From Flavobacterium soyangense (lineage in GTDB: Bacteria; Bacteroidota; Bacteroidia; Flavobacteriales; Flavobacteriaceae), in NCBI RefSeq assembly GCF_015277675.1, contig NZ_JADHEC010000005.1, positions 61,584 to 125,583 of the forward strand: a stretch of DNA of 64,000 nt, written 5' to 3'. The notes under the pieces were generated by a model. That model saw only the letters and a program-made list of their open reading frames with translations, was not told the origin of the DNA and made no database searches. A program made the translations under genes and the position numbers. Each line of letters begins with the position of its first letter. Position 1 is the first letter of the stretch. Shown here piece by piece: positions 35,479 to 45,399 of the stretch.

Positions 35479-35556
35479 TTTTGCACTAATTTATCTATAA
35501 TGTGCAATCATATAGGACTTATAGTGCATTTAAGTGCGGAACAAGTGTTGGTCAGC

Positions 35557-35976
35557 CTATTTGCAGTAATTGTGCAAAATAACTCTTCTTAGATTATTAA
35601 TCAATTTGATGTTTTCGTGAAATTGTTCTTCTTTGAGTTCTAGTATTTTCAATGCTTGAATATTTTTTTTGTGCTGCTCGTGTTCTTCCAGCATCAGGGT
35701 CACTCTTAAATTGAATTCTTTTTTGAAGTCGGTAATCCGTAAAAAAGGAATTACGGAACCATAAAGAGATTGATGCCAGAATTTAGCTTTCCAAAGGCTG
35801 TAAGCTAGCCAGTACACTGTTTCGGCTTCTTCGTCGGAAGGGAAAATGATAACGAAACTATTGGTAAAAGGTTCTTTTTGTGGCTTTCCGGAGTTCATCC
35901 CCTTGTTGAGGATAAAGACTTGGTTTCCTTTGTAGGCAGTGTCTTTTTGGTGGGTCTTGATGATGAAATTCGGCAT
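35557..35976 (-). CDS. Hypothetical element protein (139 aa)
   Basis: A soluble 139-aa protein with a compact N-terminal part (KGNQVFILNKGMNSGKPQKE, then NSFVIIFPSDEEAETVYWLAY) and a C-terminal coiled-coil-like helix (LMLEEHEQHKKNIQALKILE...). No catalytic motif is recognised. It stands alone on the minus strand between the terminator at 35,478 and a non-coding purine-rich tract, a position seen for accessory genes of Bacteroidota mobile elements. Function cannot be assigned. Confidence 0.6.
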   Translation of the reverse strand: MPNFIIKTHQKDTAYKGNQVFILNKGMNSGKPQKEPFTNSFVIIFPSDEEAETVYWLAYSLWKAKFWHQSLYGSVIPFLRITDFKKEFNLRVTLMLEEHEQHKKNIQALKILELKEEQFHENIKLINNLRRVILHNYCK

Positions 35977-36858
35977 AGTGATGTGTGTTAAAAAAATCAG
36001 ACATTATTTTTCGAAAAGAAAAAAGAGAAAAAAAGAAAGCCGCTACATTAGAGGAAATGACGAACGGGAACGGAGGGAGGCACGACCGACTGAAAGTGAG
36101 GAATGGACTCTAACTTTGCTTGATTTTTTTATCTTTCTTTTCGATAAATAGCACAATGGTCGTCGTTAAGATTTTAACACCCCCAAGCACCGCAGTCCCG
36201 ATTTTCCGGGACGAGGAGCGCAGTTGGCGGTGTTGCGGCAATCGAACAGCCACGCTAGACCGAGAACGGAACGTAGCTTGCGAAGTGGAGAGAAGGGGTA
36301 GCAGCGTGAAACGGCGGGGAAACAATATAAGTCAGCCGAAGGCGTACCTTGATTTAGGGCAAAACGACCGTCGACTGCGAATCGGATGCTTATTAAAAGT
36401 GGGATTTTTTAATCAAAGTGGAAGGTTTCTTAAAATGGAAAACGCAGGAGAAAGGGAGTGGAGCCAAACCCGATGGCTGTGCGAAAGAGCAACCGCTGAA
36501 AAAACTGAGGGCGGCAGACATAATACGGCTGGAATGGAGTGAAACGAATGAGAGAGCTTTTAGCGGAATGAAATGGAGCGTTAAGCGAACGAATGACTGT
36601 AACGAAATGAAGCGGTATTGTGGATGCATAAGCCCGACCGAACACAGGAAGAGAGCGTGTGAAGATGAGGAACGAACAGCGGAAAAAATCAGGCTGCCTA
36701 TTTTTTGGCTGCCTTATTTTTTTGTGCTGTGAAGTGTCTGTGGAACGGAGGAAGGAACGACCGACTGGAACAGCCGAACGGAACAAAGAGAACGACCGAA
36801 GAGAGACCGCCTGATTGCCCGTGATGTTTATACCTAATATGTTAATGAAATAAGGCTT
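35977..36858. other. Purine-rich, higher-GC non-coding tract
   Basis: About 880 bp whose composition departs sharply from its neighbours: far more G, and strongly G+A-biased on the plus strand. It carries recurring ACGACCGACTG (near 36,080 and 36,750), other GAACGACCG/ACGACCG copies, and local hairpins such as CCCGATTTTCCGGG near 36,195. Several ORFs overlap in many frames but none has protein-like composition. It could be a structured RNA, an origin of transfer or replication, or a decayed region. Confidence 0.5.
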
Positions 36859-37299
36859 TTAGGTATAAATACCGCGAATTGATTTTTTAACAAAACTATT
36901 GGCTTCACCATAATTAACTGCTTCAAAAAATAATACCAGATGATTTACTTCAGCCCAAGTTCTATTTGTTAGAACCAATTGGTAATTATCAATCATTAAA
37001 TCTTTTAAAACCTCACCGACAGTTGTTATGGACTTTAAGCAACTACAGTTTATGGTGTCCTGTATTATCAATTTGTTGGCAAATTCAGTATCCAATGTGA
37101 TATGTTTTTCGATACTATGCATCAAGGAATCTTTATGGCATATTTTTTTGATAATTTCAATTTCATACGCCTTTCCTATGCTTAATTCTTCCGGTAATTT
37201 ATAAGTGGTGGTTTCCTTTAATGATTTTAAAATTGAATCATTGAAACTACGTCCTTTATGCAAAAAATCACGTCCGTCAATATATACTTCTATTTTCAT
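36859..37299 (-). CDS. Hypothetical protein downstream of the kinase (146 aa)
   Basis: A 146-aa soluble protein starting MKIEVYIDGRDFLHKGRSFN. It contains Cys residues in KKICHKDS and TINCSCLK, a segment TNRTWAEVNHLVLFFEA, and no membrane segment. I do not recognise the family. It lies 43 bp after the kinase on the same strand, so the two probably form an operon. It is therefore a candidate substrate, regulator or third component of the kinase/helicase system. Confidence 0.7.
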   Translation of the reverse strand: MKIEVYIDGRDFLHKGRSFNDSILKSLKETTTYKLPEELSIGKAYEIEIIKKICHKDSLMHSIEKHITLDTEFANKLIIQDTINCSCLKSITTVGEVLKDLMIDNYQLVLTNRTWAEVNHLVLFFEAVNYGEANSFVKKSIRGIYT

Positions 37300-37342
37300 A
37301 ACTTTTATAGTTTACTATATTTCTCAAATTTAATTTAATATA

Positions 37343-39061
37343 TCACAGCAATTTAGTTTTATCTGTTGTAATTGTAAAAATTACGTCATTTATACTTATT
37401 TTGTTGAAGCCAATTAAAGGAATTTTATTTGAAACTTTTTTATCATTTACTTCTGTGCCTGTACTTTCTAAATCATAGAGCCAAACATTGTCTTTGCTAT
37501 TTATGATTATGCAATGCCTTCTGCTTATAGCATTTCCTCCTGATACTTCAATGTTGTTTTGATTGTATTCTGTTCTGCCAAATTTAATAATTGGTACTGA
37601 AATGGATGATGGCGTGTTATTCTCATTATTCGTTTCCAATATTGTTATTGTATTTTCTTTCAAAGTGTTGAATTGAAAGTCCATAAATAATAGTTTTGAT
37701 TTTAGTGTTGGATATTTTTTATAATTATGGCTTATTTCCTCCTCTTCAATTACTGAACGATTATAATCAATAAATGGAGTGGTGTCTTGTTCTAATTTTG
37801 ATTTTGGAGGGAATGATTTACCATTAGTGTTTAAAATAAAAGCAATAAAATAGTTGTTTGCAAAACAAGGTAAAGCAGGATTGGCTTCCATTATCATCTT
37901 GGATAATTCCATTGCTGTTTCGTATCTATTTGTTTCATAATAACAACGGATTAATAGATTATAGGCTTCGTAATCCGCCGGGTTTCTGTGAAGATGGTCT
38001 GATAAAAGGCCAATTGCTACAGGGTATTTTTGAGCTTCTAAATTTATCCAACCCAAATCTTTTTGTACATCTAATCTCGGATTAAGTTTTAAAGCTCTTT
38101 CATAGTAACTTTTTGCAATTTCAATCTTCTGAATTCTTAGATTGTACTTTCCTAAAGCCTGTAATACAGAAACATTGTTTTTATATCTTTTATTGGCTAA
38201 CTCTAAATATTTCCACGCATTACGCCATTTGTTTGTTCGGAAGGCTTTGTCTGCCAATTCAATTAATTCTGCTGCTTTTAAATTGTCTTTGTTGAATATT
38301 ATTGGAACCGATTTTGCTTTTAAGGCTTCTTCCAATTCAACCATAAACTGAAATCGTAGTTCTGGTGTTTTATTGATTGCCTTTAGAATTATTTCTTGTT
38401 GCCAATTTGGAAGTTCTTGAATTGGGAAATCTGCTGATTGGTGTTTTTCTATAATATCGTCAACGGATAAATAATTGAAAGGATTTTTACCCGTTAAAAG
38501 TTCCATAAATGTTACCCCAAGGGCATAAATATCAACCCGAGGATCTTGACGGGTGTCATTTTGCCAGGAGAATGATTCGGGACTCATATAAGATCGAGTA
38601 CCAATGTTTTTGTTTGCTACACCAAAATCAGCAATTTTAATAGTACCGTTTTGAGTAAAAACAATATTATCGGGTTTGATGTCGTGATGCACAATTCCTC
38701 TTTTATGAATCACTCTAAGGCAAGTCGCCAATGATTGAATCCATTCTATAGCTTCCGCCGGTGTCACTTTATTATTTGATATTTTATCTCTCAAAGTACC
38801 GCCTGAACAGAATTCCATTACTAAATATAAAACGTCCTCTTCGTAAAAATGATGATAGTAGGTAACAATATTGGGATTTTCAAACTTTGAAACAATTTCT
38901 ATTTCGTGAATTATATCTTCCTGTTCTGACTTATTTGTATTTAATAATTGCTTGATTGCCACAAACCTATGAGAAACTTTTTCTTTCGCTAAAAAAACCT
39001 TGCCAAACCCACCATTGCCAAGGTCTTTTATATAACTGTATTTATTATCGAATAATAACAT
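37343..39061 (-). CDS. Ser/Thr kinase with TPR repeats and FHA domain
   Basis: A 572-aa cytoplasmic protein. Residues 10-250 form a Hanks-type kinase: Gly loop GNGGFG (15-20), Lys37 in VAIKQ, catalytic loop HHDIKPDN (125-132), DFG at 145-147, GTRSYMSPE activation segment end. HHD replaces the usual HRD, so it is a non-RD kinase. Residues about 260-400 are tetratricopeptide repeats (AKSYYERALKLNPR, YPVAIGLLSDHLHRNPADYE, YETAMELSKMIMEANP). Residues about 490-560 form an FHA phosphothreonine-binding domain (IKFGRTEYNQ, ISRRHCIII, DLESTGTEVND). It is divergent from the helicase-nuclease gene inside a mobile element, a setting typical of anti-phage kinases. Confidence 0.88.
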   Translation of the reverse strand: MLLFDNKYSYIKDLGNGGFGKVFLAKEKVSHRFVAIKQLLNTNKSEQEDIIHEIEIVSKFENPNIVTYYHHFYEEDVLYLVMEFCSGGTLRDKISNNKVTPAEAIEWIQSLATCLRVIHKRGIVHHDIKPDNIVFTQNGTIKIADFGVANKNIGTRSYMSPESFSWQNDTRQDPRVDIYALGVTFMELLTGKNPFNYLSVDDIIEKHQSADFPIQELPNWQQEIILKAINKTPELRFQFMVELEEALKAKSVPIIFNKDNLKAAELIELADKAFRTNKWRNAWKYLELANKRYKNNVSVLQALGKYNLRIQKIEIAKSYYERALKLNPRLDVQKDLGWINLEAQKYPVAIGLLSDHLHRNPADYEAYNLLIRCYYETNRYETAMELSKMIMEANPALPCFANNYFIAFILNTNGKSFPPKSKLEQDTTPFIDYNRSVIEEEEISHNYKKYPTLKSKLLFMDFQFNTLKENTITILETNNENNTPSSISVPIIKFGRTEYNQNNIEVSGGNAISRRHCIIINSKDNVWLYDLESTGTEVNDKKVSNKIPLIGFNKISINDVIFTITTDKTKLL

Positions 39062-39522
39062 AGATGTTTAAGTTAGCATTACATTGTATCTATAACTATC
39101 TACATAGACGTAATGTTTGTTTTATGTCTATGTTAAGCTTTGTTTTTAGTGCCTTTAACAACAATATAGACATTAGGCGTGCTATGTGTATATGTTTTAA
39201 TTTTATACTTTAGTTTTGGAGATAAATCTGATTAGACTTTTGTCTACTGCTCGTTTTTCGAATACACTAATTATTTTGATGTTTATTTTATAAAAAATTA
39301 ATTAATAACATTCAAATTTAATAAATTATAATGTAGTGAAATTGAGGTTTCCCGTAAAGTAATTAAAAATCATTGAAATACATTTGCTTAATTAAATTTT
39401 TGCAATATGAAAACTTGTAATAAATTATGGATGTTTTTGTGTAAATTAGCGAAAGAATAAAACTACGGTATATTATCAAGACTTAAACCTATTATATTGA
39501 CTTAGAGAATTATTGTTAAATA
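39062..39522. promoter_or_regulatory. Divergent promoter region, kinase / helicase
   Basis: 461 bp with no ORF. It has an inverted repeat ACATAGAC/GTCTATGT (39,102-39,109 and 39,126-39,133) near the kinase start. GGTTTCCCGTAAA (39,346-39,358) lies 165 bp before the helicase ATG and is identical to the core of the motif upstream of cas1. Confidence 0.5.
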
Positions 39523-42500
39523 ATGAAAAAAGAAAAATATCTACAAATATTCAATTACTTAAAAGAGTTCTCGAACCTTAGAAGCAATCCTGTAAGGGAT
39601 ATAAACGTTCAAGAAACTCAATATCCAGAAAAATTTTGGCTAAATGACATTCCAGTCGATGACATATTTGAAAACATAATTAGGCCTGATTTCAATACCG
39701 AAAATGATTATTGGATTAGAATTAAAAAACCTAAAGAACCATCAAATCCTGAATTTGCCAAATTATCAGAAATCCTAGAAAAATGGGTTGACAAACTTTC
39801 TTTGATTAATGATGACAATGAGCCAATACTAAAAGAAAGTATTGAAATTGAAGGTGAAATACTTGTAGTAGAAGACTACCCAGAAGTTTCAAAAGAGTTC
39901 CAAAACTATATCAATCAGAAGTGGATTGACGACCTAATTGACTACAGTGAAAAAGTTGAAACGTATGATAGTGAATATGCAGAATATCAAAAACTAAACA
40001 ATGTCTATAAACAACTGTTCCGAATATTCAATAAGACTCAGCAATTTGGAGAAGAATATGAATTAATAATTGGTACAGGTCTTTTAAACTTCAAAGAAGA
40101 CTCTGACCATCCTAAAATATTCAGACATATTTTAACACAGCGTGTTGATATTAATTTCGAATATTCTCAAAAAGATTCTCAAATAATTATAAGCCCCAAT
40201 CTAGAGTCAACGGTACAAATTGAGACTGACTCCATACTTGATTTATTTGATCAATTTGATTCTCAGAACGTCATTGATGCCGAAAAAGCAGTAGTAAATT
40301 ATATTAAGGAAAAAGAAATTGATAGTATATTCGGTGATTTAGACGATGCCTTAAAAATGTTTGCTGAACAAGTTTCGCCTGATGGTAGCTATTTCAATTC
40401 AGTTGAAAAACCACAAAAAACACATTCAAAACCCATAATTTCATATTCTCCAGCTTTACTGCTCAGAAAAAGAAACACAAAAAGTTTCACAGCACTTTAT
40501 GAAAAGATACTAGATAATATTAGTAACGATACAGATGAAATTGACATACCTACAATAAATGACTTGATTGGCATAACACCAAATATTAGCACCAATTTGT
40601 CCAATGGAGAAAATTCAAAATATTCATCTGAAAATGAGCCAATATTTTTCCCAAAAGAATATAATGACGAGCAAATAGAAATAATTGAAAAAGCTAAAAG
40701 AAATAATAAGGTACTTGTTCAAGGTCCACCAGGAACTGGAAAATCCCATACGATAGCCAATCTAATATGTCACTTGCTAGCCAACGGAAAAAAAATTCTT
40801 ATAACAGCACACACAAAACGCGCTTTAGAAGTTTTGAAAGACAAATTACCTAAAGAGTTTCAAGATTTAGCAGTTAACTTATTAAGCGGTGATTCCTCAT
40901 CAATTCAGGATTTACAGAAAAGTGTAAACTCAATCAATGATGAATTGTCCAGAGCAGATTTATATAAATATCAATCTGAAATTGATGAATTACAAAAAAG
41001 TTTAAAAGCGACAAGAGAAAAATTTGCGATAAACAGAAATGAGCTAATTGGTATAAAAGAAAAATCTACCCGCAAACAAGAAATTAATCCAAAATATTCA
41101 GGTACACTTACTCAAATTGCCGAATCATTGGAAAAAGATTCAACAATTTTTGAATGGTATTATGATGCATTCAGCGATATAAACGATACGCAAATAATAC
41201 CTAATTTTAAGCAATATGTTGAATTATATGAAAAGTATCTAACAATTGATGTTGCTGAATTTAAGTACGACATCCCAGACCCAAATAAACTCCCTACAAT
41301 TGAGCAAATTCGAGAATACAAAAATTTAAAAAATAACCTTTTAGAAAATTATTCTCCAAATGATGAACATCTTTCAATCAATTGTTCAGATTATGAAAAA
41401 CTTATACAATTACTAAAAGATCTAAAGGTATTTTATAATGATGTCGACAGTTTGCAAATTGATTTTTCAAGTAATGTAATAAGCACCTACCTCAATGGAA
41501 ATTCTTATAAATGGAATCAAACACTAGAACATTCAACGTCTATTCTTGAAAAAATTGATAAATATGATTTAAGAAAAATTGACAAAGACATTGAGGTTTC
41601 TTTACCATCTGGAAAAAGTTTGAAACGACTTAAGAAAGATGCTCAAACATTGCTTAATCACTTAAGAGAAGGGAATCCATTATCAGGATTATCATTTAAA
41701 TTAAAGAAGTCTTTTCTATCAAAAGAAATTAAGGAAAGGCTCTATTTTATTGATGAGATTAGAGTAAATGGGAGTCCTTGTGACACTATAGAAGAATTTG
41801 AAATTGTTCTAAGAGATATTGCCATTCAGCAGGATTTACTTGAACTCTCTGAATTGTGGGCTAAAGAAATTCCAGAAGTAAATTCATTGTTAAATAAGTT
41901 TAACTACTACAAGCACATTCACTCTGAAGTGTCTAAGTTATTAAAAATAATTGATCAATCAGAAGCACTTAGGAAGGATATTGAATTATTTTCAAACCTT
42001 AAAATTAATCCGTTTGAAATAAGAAATTTGGAGAAATTAATTATTGAATCCGAGTACAATAATTTACTAAAGCAAATTGAAGTGTTCAGAAAAATATTTA
42101 ATGAGGCTGAATTTCATCTAAATAATATTAATCAACATCCAATAAAAGAGAATGTTTTAGAAGATTTTAAAGATATTAATTACAAATCATACGGTGAAAC
42201 ACTAAAGAAAATTGAGAAGTTAGATATTAATAAAAATCAATATCAAAATTATATTTTAATAAAAGGCAGGGTTGAAAAGCATCTTCCATTAATGTTAGAT
42301 TCTATTCAATCAGATAGTTTTGTTAAGAATAATATTCAAGAATTAGAAAATGCTATTTTATATAGGAATGCTCAAAAGGAAATCAACAGACTTATGGATG
42401 TTGATTATGAGCAACAATTAATCCTTGATTTAAATGAGTTAGAAAATAAAGAACGAAAACTCATTGCTCAACTTGGTTCAAAAATGGCTTGGGCTGAAGT

Positions 42501-45339
42501 TTTAAAAGGTCTTGATGAAGATAAAAGTCTCCGACAACACTTGAATGCTTTTGCCCAATTTGCAATAAAAGCCAGAGGTAAAGGAAAAAAAGCTACAAAA
42601 TTTCAAAAGGATGTTCAAAAACAAATGGAGAAGTGCAAAGATTCTGTACCCTGTTGGATTATGGACTTTCAAAAAGTTGCTGAATCAATAATTCCAGAAC
42701 AAGGAATGTATGATTATGTTATCATTGATGAAGCGAGTCAGTTAGGACCAGATGCAATTTTTCTTCTCTATATATCAAAAAATATAATTATTGTAGGCGA
42801 TGACAAGCAAATTGCACCTGAGAATGTAGGTGTTGATATTGATAAAATGACCCCACACATCGAAAAGTATTTGGGGGATTTTGAATTTAAGAATTGTTTT
42901 CATCCAGCATTTAGTTTCTTTGATTTTGCGAAGGTTTTCTGTGATGGAATGACCGTTCTTCAAGAACATTTTAGGTGTATGCCTGAAATTATTGAATTTT
43001 GCAATAAACATTTTTATGCCCCTAGTGGTAAAGGACTCTATCCTTTAAAACAGTATTCTGAAAATAGACTTGAGCCTCTTAAATCAGTTTTTTGTGCAAA
43101 CGGTTATGTTGAGGGTAAGTATGCCTATATAATAAATGCCCCAGAAGCATATGAGATTGCTGAAACTATCGCTAAGCTTATTGAAGATGAAAGATATAAT
43201 GGAAAAACCTTTGGAATTATTACACTCCAGGGCAATCAACAATCCAATCAAATTGAGAATCTCTTGTTGAAGAAAATTGGGGAGCAAGAATATTTTAAAA
43301 GAAAAATTTTATGTGGCAATTCGGCATCTTTTCAAGGAGATGAAAGAGATATTATATTCTTAAGCCTTATCAGTGCTCATAATCACATTGGTAATGCTCG
43401 AGTTAGACCCGAAGATGAAAGGCGTTTTAATGTAGCAGTAAGCAGGGCAAAAGAGCAGATTTGGCTTTTTCATTCCATTCAATTAGAAGATTTGAGCAAC
43501 ACTAATGATTTGAGATATAAATTATTAGACCATTTTAAGAATTATAATTCTAAACAGCCAATCCTAAGTTCACCATTGGAAAGAGGTCTTGGAACACAAC
43601 CCGATCCATTTGATAGTTGGTTTGAAGTTGATGTATACAATGACATTGTTAGAAATAATTTTAGTGTCATTCCTCAATATGAAGTTGCTAAAGGGCGGTA
43701 TAGAATTGACTTAGTAGCATTATTCCCTGATGGAACTAAAATTGCAATAGAATGTGATGGTGATAAATGGCACGGAGCTGAGCAGTATCAAAATGATTTG
43801 ATGCGCCAAAAGATACTTGAACGTTGTGGTTGGCAATTCTTCCGTGTTAGAGGATATGAATATTATACCAATAGAATAAAAGCGTTAGAACCTCTTTGGA
43901 AAATGATTCCTAAAATACAGGAAAAGAAACCTGTTGAAATATTTACTTTATCAGAAACTATAAGCGAAGATGTTAATGCCTTTCCTACATCAATTGAATC
44001 TATTGATAATACTTCTACAGAATATATAATTTCTGATTTCCTTGAGGATGAAATAATACTCCAAAAAGAACAATCAAATAGTGTTTCAACTGGTAATTAT
44101 ATACTTAGGTATTTCAATTTGTACAAGTCTGGAAAATATATTATGACCAATAATGAGCCGTTAGAAGCTGATTTTGTAATTCCAATAAAATCAAGTCACA
44201 CCGATGGTTTTTTATTACAGTGTTACGCTTCTGGTCACATAAACAAACTCTATGTTTCTGTTTTACTTTCAAAAAAAATAGGGAAAGACTATATGAATGG
44301 CTTGAACAAAAATGATGAAATATCATATTTAAAAATCATTGAATCTGAAAAAATTATTGGAATTAATTTCATCGAAAATGGAGTAAGAAAATTTAAAGCT
44401 CATTTAACAGAAAATATTTCAAGTCGAGAACAACTTCAATTACAGGGTTATAAAGTTATTTATAATGATTTTGAAAAGATAGAATATAAGATTTTACCGT
44501 TGGACATTTTAGAGGATATAAACCGTTTAGTTTTTCATAGCTTCACGGCTAATGGTAAAGCTATAGATAATAATTATTATGATCAAGAATGGTCTGTCTT
44601 AAATCAATTTTTACCAAAAAAAGTTGAAAAAGAAAATAAGGTTGAACCTAAAATTACATATATTAATAAAATCAAATCTACAAATAGAAACGAATCCTCT
44701 TATACCCTTTTTGATTCAAAAGTTGAATTGCAAAGTATTGTTAAATTAAAATACTTGAATAATGATAAATTATTAACTATTCAATTAGTGGACTATCATC
44801 CTCAAAAAATGGAAATAATAAATGGAGTGCAGAAGATTTACAACAAAGCTCCATTGTCAAATTCAATTTTAGGCAAATATATTGGAGACAAAGTAAAAAT
44901 TGGCGATACCGACAGTTACGTAGAAATATTAGAAATAATAAATACAATCTCAGATGAAATTTTAGAATTTAAAGAAAAAAGTAATACAGTTGTTGAAAAC
45001 ATAAAAAGCAGCAAAGAATTTGAATATCTTCCTGACAGCAAATTACCTATCGGAAAATATGTAAGAAAGACACTTAAAGAAGTAATTACAGCTATTGACA
45101 GAGATGAATTAGCAAGACTTCAAAGAGCAGTTTATTCAAAAGACACATTTGGGATTCTACATCCATTTTTAAAAAAGGTATTAATTTCTGAAACAAAAAA
45201 ACCAAAAAGATATTGGAAAGATCCAGTTAGGATATTAGGTGAATTATTTTGGGTGTGTTCTGAGTGGTTTGAAAATGAAATCAATAATGATAGACCTTTT
45301 TATGATGCTTGGTTAAAAAAAATGAGGGATAAACTATAA
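39523..45339 (+). CDS. Giant SF1 helicase-nuclease (COG1112-like), putative defence effector
   Basis: A 1938-aa protein. Residues ~1-380 have no recognised domain. The SF1 (Upf1/Dna2-like, COG1112) helicase starts at Walker A GPPGTGKS (401-408), is interrupted by a long coiled-coil-rich insertion (~480-1000), and continues at Walker B VIIDEASQLGP (Asp1069-Glu1070). Motifs V-VI follow: ASFQGDERDIIFLSLI and RRFNVAVSRAKEQ (Arg1308). Residues ~1370-1470 form a PD-(D/E)xK nuclease of the MTES_1575/Vsr-like type: RIDLVALFPDG (Asp1396), IAIECDGDKWHG (Glu1410, Asp1412), RCGWQFFRVRGYEYY. A further ~460 residues are unassigned. Similar helicase-nuclease giants occur in anti-phage systems such as Mokosh- and Hhe-like ones. 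It is inside an integrative element, opposite a kinase operon. Confidence 0.88.
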   Translation: MKKEKYLQIFNYLKEFSNLRSNPVRDINVQETQYPEKFWLNDIPVDDIFENIIRPDFNTENDYWIRIKKPKEPSNPEFAKLSEILEKWVDKLSLINDDNEPILKESIEIEGEILVVEDYPEVSKEFQNYINQKWIDDLIDYSEKVETYDSEYAEYQKLNNVYKQLFRIFNKTQQFGEEYELIIGTGLLNFKEDSDHPKIFRHILTQRVDINFEYSQKDSQIIISPNLESTVQIETDSILDLFDQFDSQNVIDAEKAVVNYIKEKEIDSIFGDLDDALKMFAEQVSPDGSYFNSVEKPQKTHSKPIISYSPALLLRKRNTKSFTALYEKILDNISNDTDEIDIPTINDLIGITPNISTNLSNGENSKYSSENEPIFFPKEYNDEQIEIIEKAKRNNKVLVQGPPGTGKSHTIANLICHLLANGKKILITAHTKRALEVLKDKLPKEFQDLAVNLLSGDSSSIQDLQKSVNSINDELSRADLYKYQSEIDELQKSLKATREKFAINRNELIGIKEKSTRKQEINPKYSGTLTQIAESLEKDSTIFEWYYDAFSDINDTQIIPNFKQYVELYEKYLTIDVAEFKYDIPDPNKLPTIEQIREYKNLKNNLLENYSPNDEHLSINCSDYEKLIQLLKDLKVFYNDVDSLQIDFSSNVISTYLNGNSYKWNQTLEHSTSILEKIDKYDLRKIDKDIEVSLPSGKSLKRLKKDAQTLLNHLREGNPLSGLSFKLKKSFLSKEIKERLYFIDEIRVNGSPCDTIEEFEIVLRDIAIQQDLLELSELWAKEIPEVNSLLNKFNYYKHIHSEVSKLLKIIDQSEALRKDIELFSNLKINPFEIRNLEKLIIESEYNNLLKQIEVFRKIFNEAEFHLNNINQHPIKENVLEDFKDINYKSYGETLKKIEKLDINKNQYQNYILIKGRVEKHLPLMLDSIQSDSFVKNNIQELENAILYRNAQKEINRLMDVDYEQQLILDLNELENKERKLIAQLGSKMAWAEVLKGLDEDKSLRQHLNAFAQFAIKARGKGKKATKFQKDVQKQMEKCKDSVPCWIMDFQKVAESIIPEQGMYDYVIIDEASQLGPDAIFLLYISKNIIIVGDDKQIAPENVGVDIDKMTPHIEKYLGDFEFKNCFHPAFSFFDFAKVFCDGMTVLQEHFRCMPEIIEFCNKHFYAPSGKGLYPLKQYSENRLEPLKSVFCANGYVEGKYAYIINAPEAYEIAETIAKLIEDERYNGKTFGIITLQGNQQSNQIENLLLKKIGEQEYFKRKILCGNSASFQGDERDIIFLSLISAHNHIGNARVRPEDERRFNVAVSRAKEQIWLFHSIQLEDLSNTNDLRYKLLDHFKNYNSKQPILSSPLERGLGTQPDPFDSWFEVDVYNDIVRNNFSVIPQYEVAKGRYRIDLVALFPDGTKIAIECDGDKWHGAEQYQNDLMRQKILERCGWQFFRVRGYEYYTNRIKALEPLWKMIPKIQEKKPVEIFTLSETISEDVNAFPTSIESIDNTSTEYIISDFLEDEIILQKEQSNSVSTGNYILRYFNLYKSGKYIMTNNEPLEADFVIPIKSSHTDGFLLQCYASGHINKLYVSVLLSKKIGKDYMNGLNKNDEISYLKIIESEKIIGINFIENGVRKFKAHLTENISSREQLQLQGYKVIYNDFEKIEYKILPLDILEDINRLVFHSFTANGKAIDNNYYDQEWSVLNQFLPKKVEKENKVEPKITYINKIKSTNRNESSYTLFDSKVELQSIVKLKYLNNDKLLTIQLVDYHPQKMEIINGVQKIYNKAPLSNSILGKYIGDKVKIGDTDSYVEILEIINTISDEILEFKEKSNTVVENIKSSKEFEYLPDSKLPIGKYVRKTLKEVITAIDRDELARLQRAVYSKDTFGILHPFLKKVLISETKKPKRYWKDPVRILGELFWVCSEWFENEINNDRPFYDAWLKKMRDKL

Positions 45340-45342
45340 TAG

Positions 45343-45399
45343 GTATCAGGTATCACGGTATCAAAACCCTAGGGTAAATGATACCGTGATACCTGATAC
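45343..45399. repeat. Perfect 21-bp inverted repeat between convergent genes
   Basis: 45,343-45,363 (GTATCAGGTATCACGGTATC plus A) pairs with 45,379-45,399. The 15-nt loop contains CCCTAGGG. Each arm holds three GTATCA units. It lies between the helicase stop (45,339) and the primase stop (45,399); a bidirectional terminator is the simplest role, but there is no long T run. Confidence 0.85.

Noticed and set aside
36120..36786. Overlapping ORFs of 78-140 aa on both strands in the purine-rich tract
   Set aside because: They overlap in several frames, have Arg/Cys/Ser-heavy non-protein-like composition, and no start signals; treated as non-coding.
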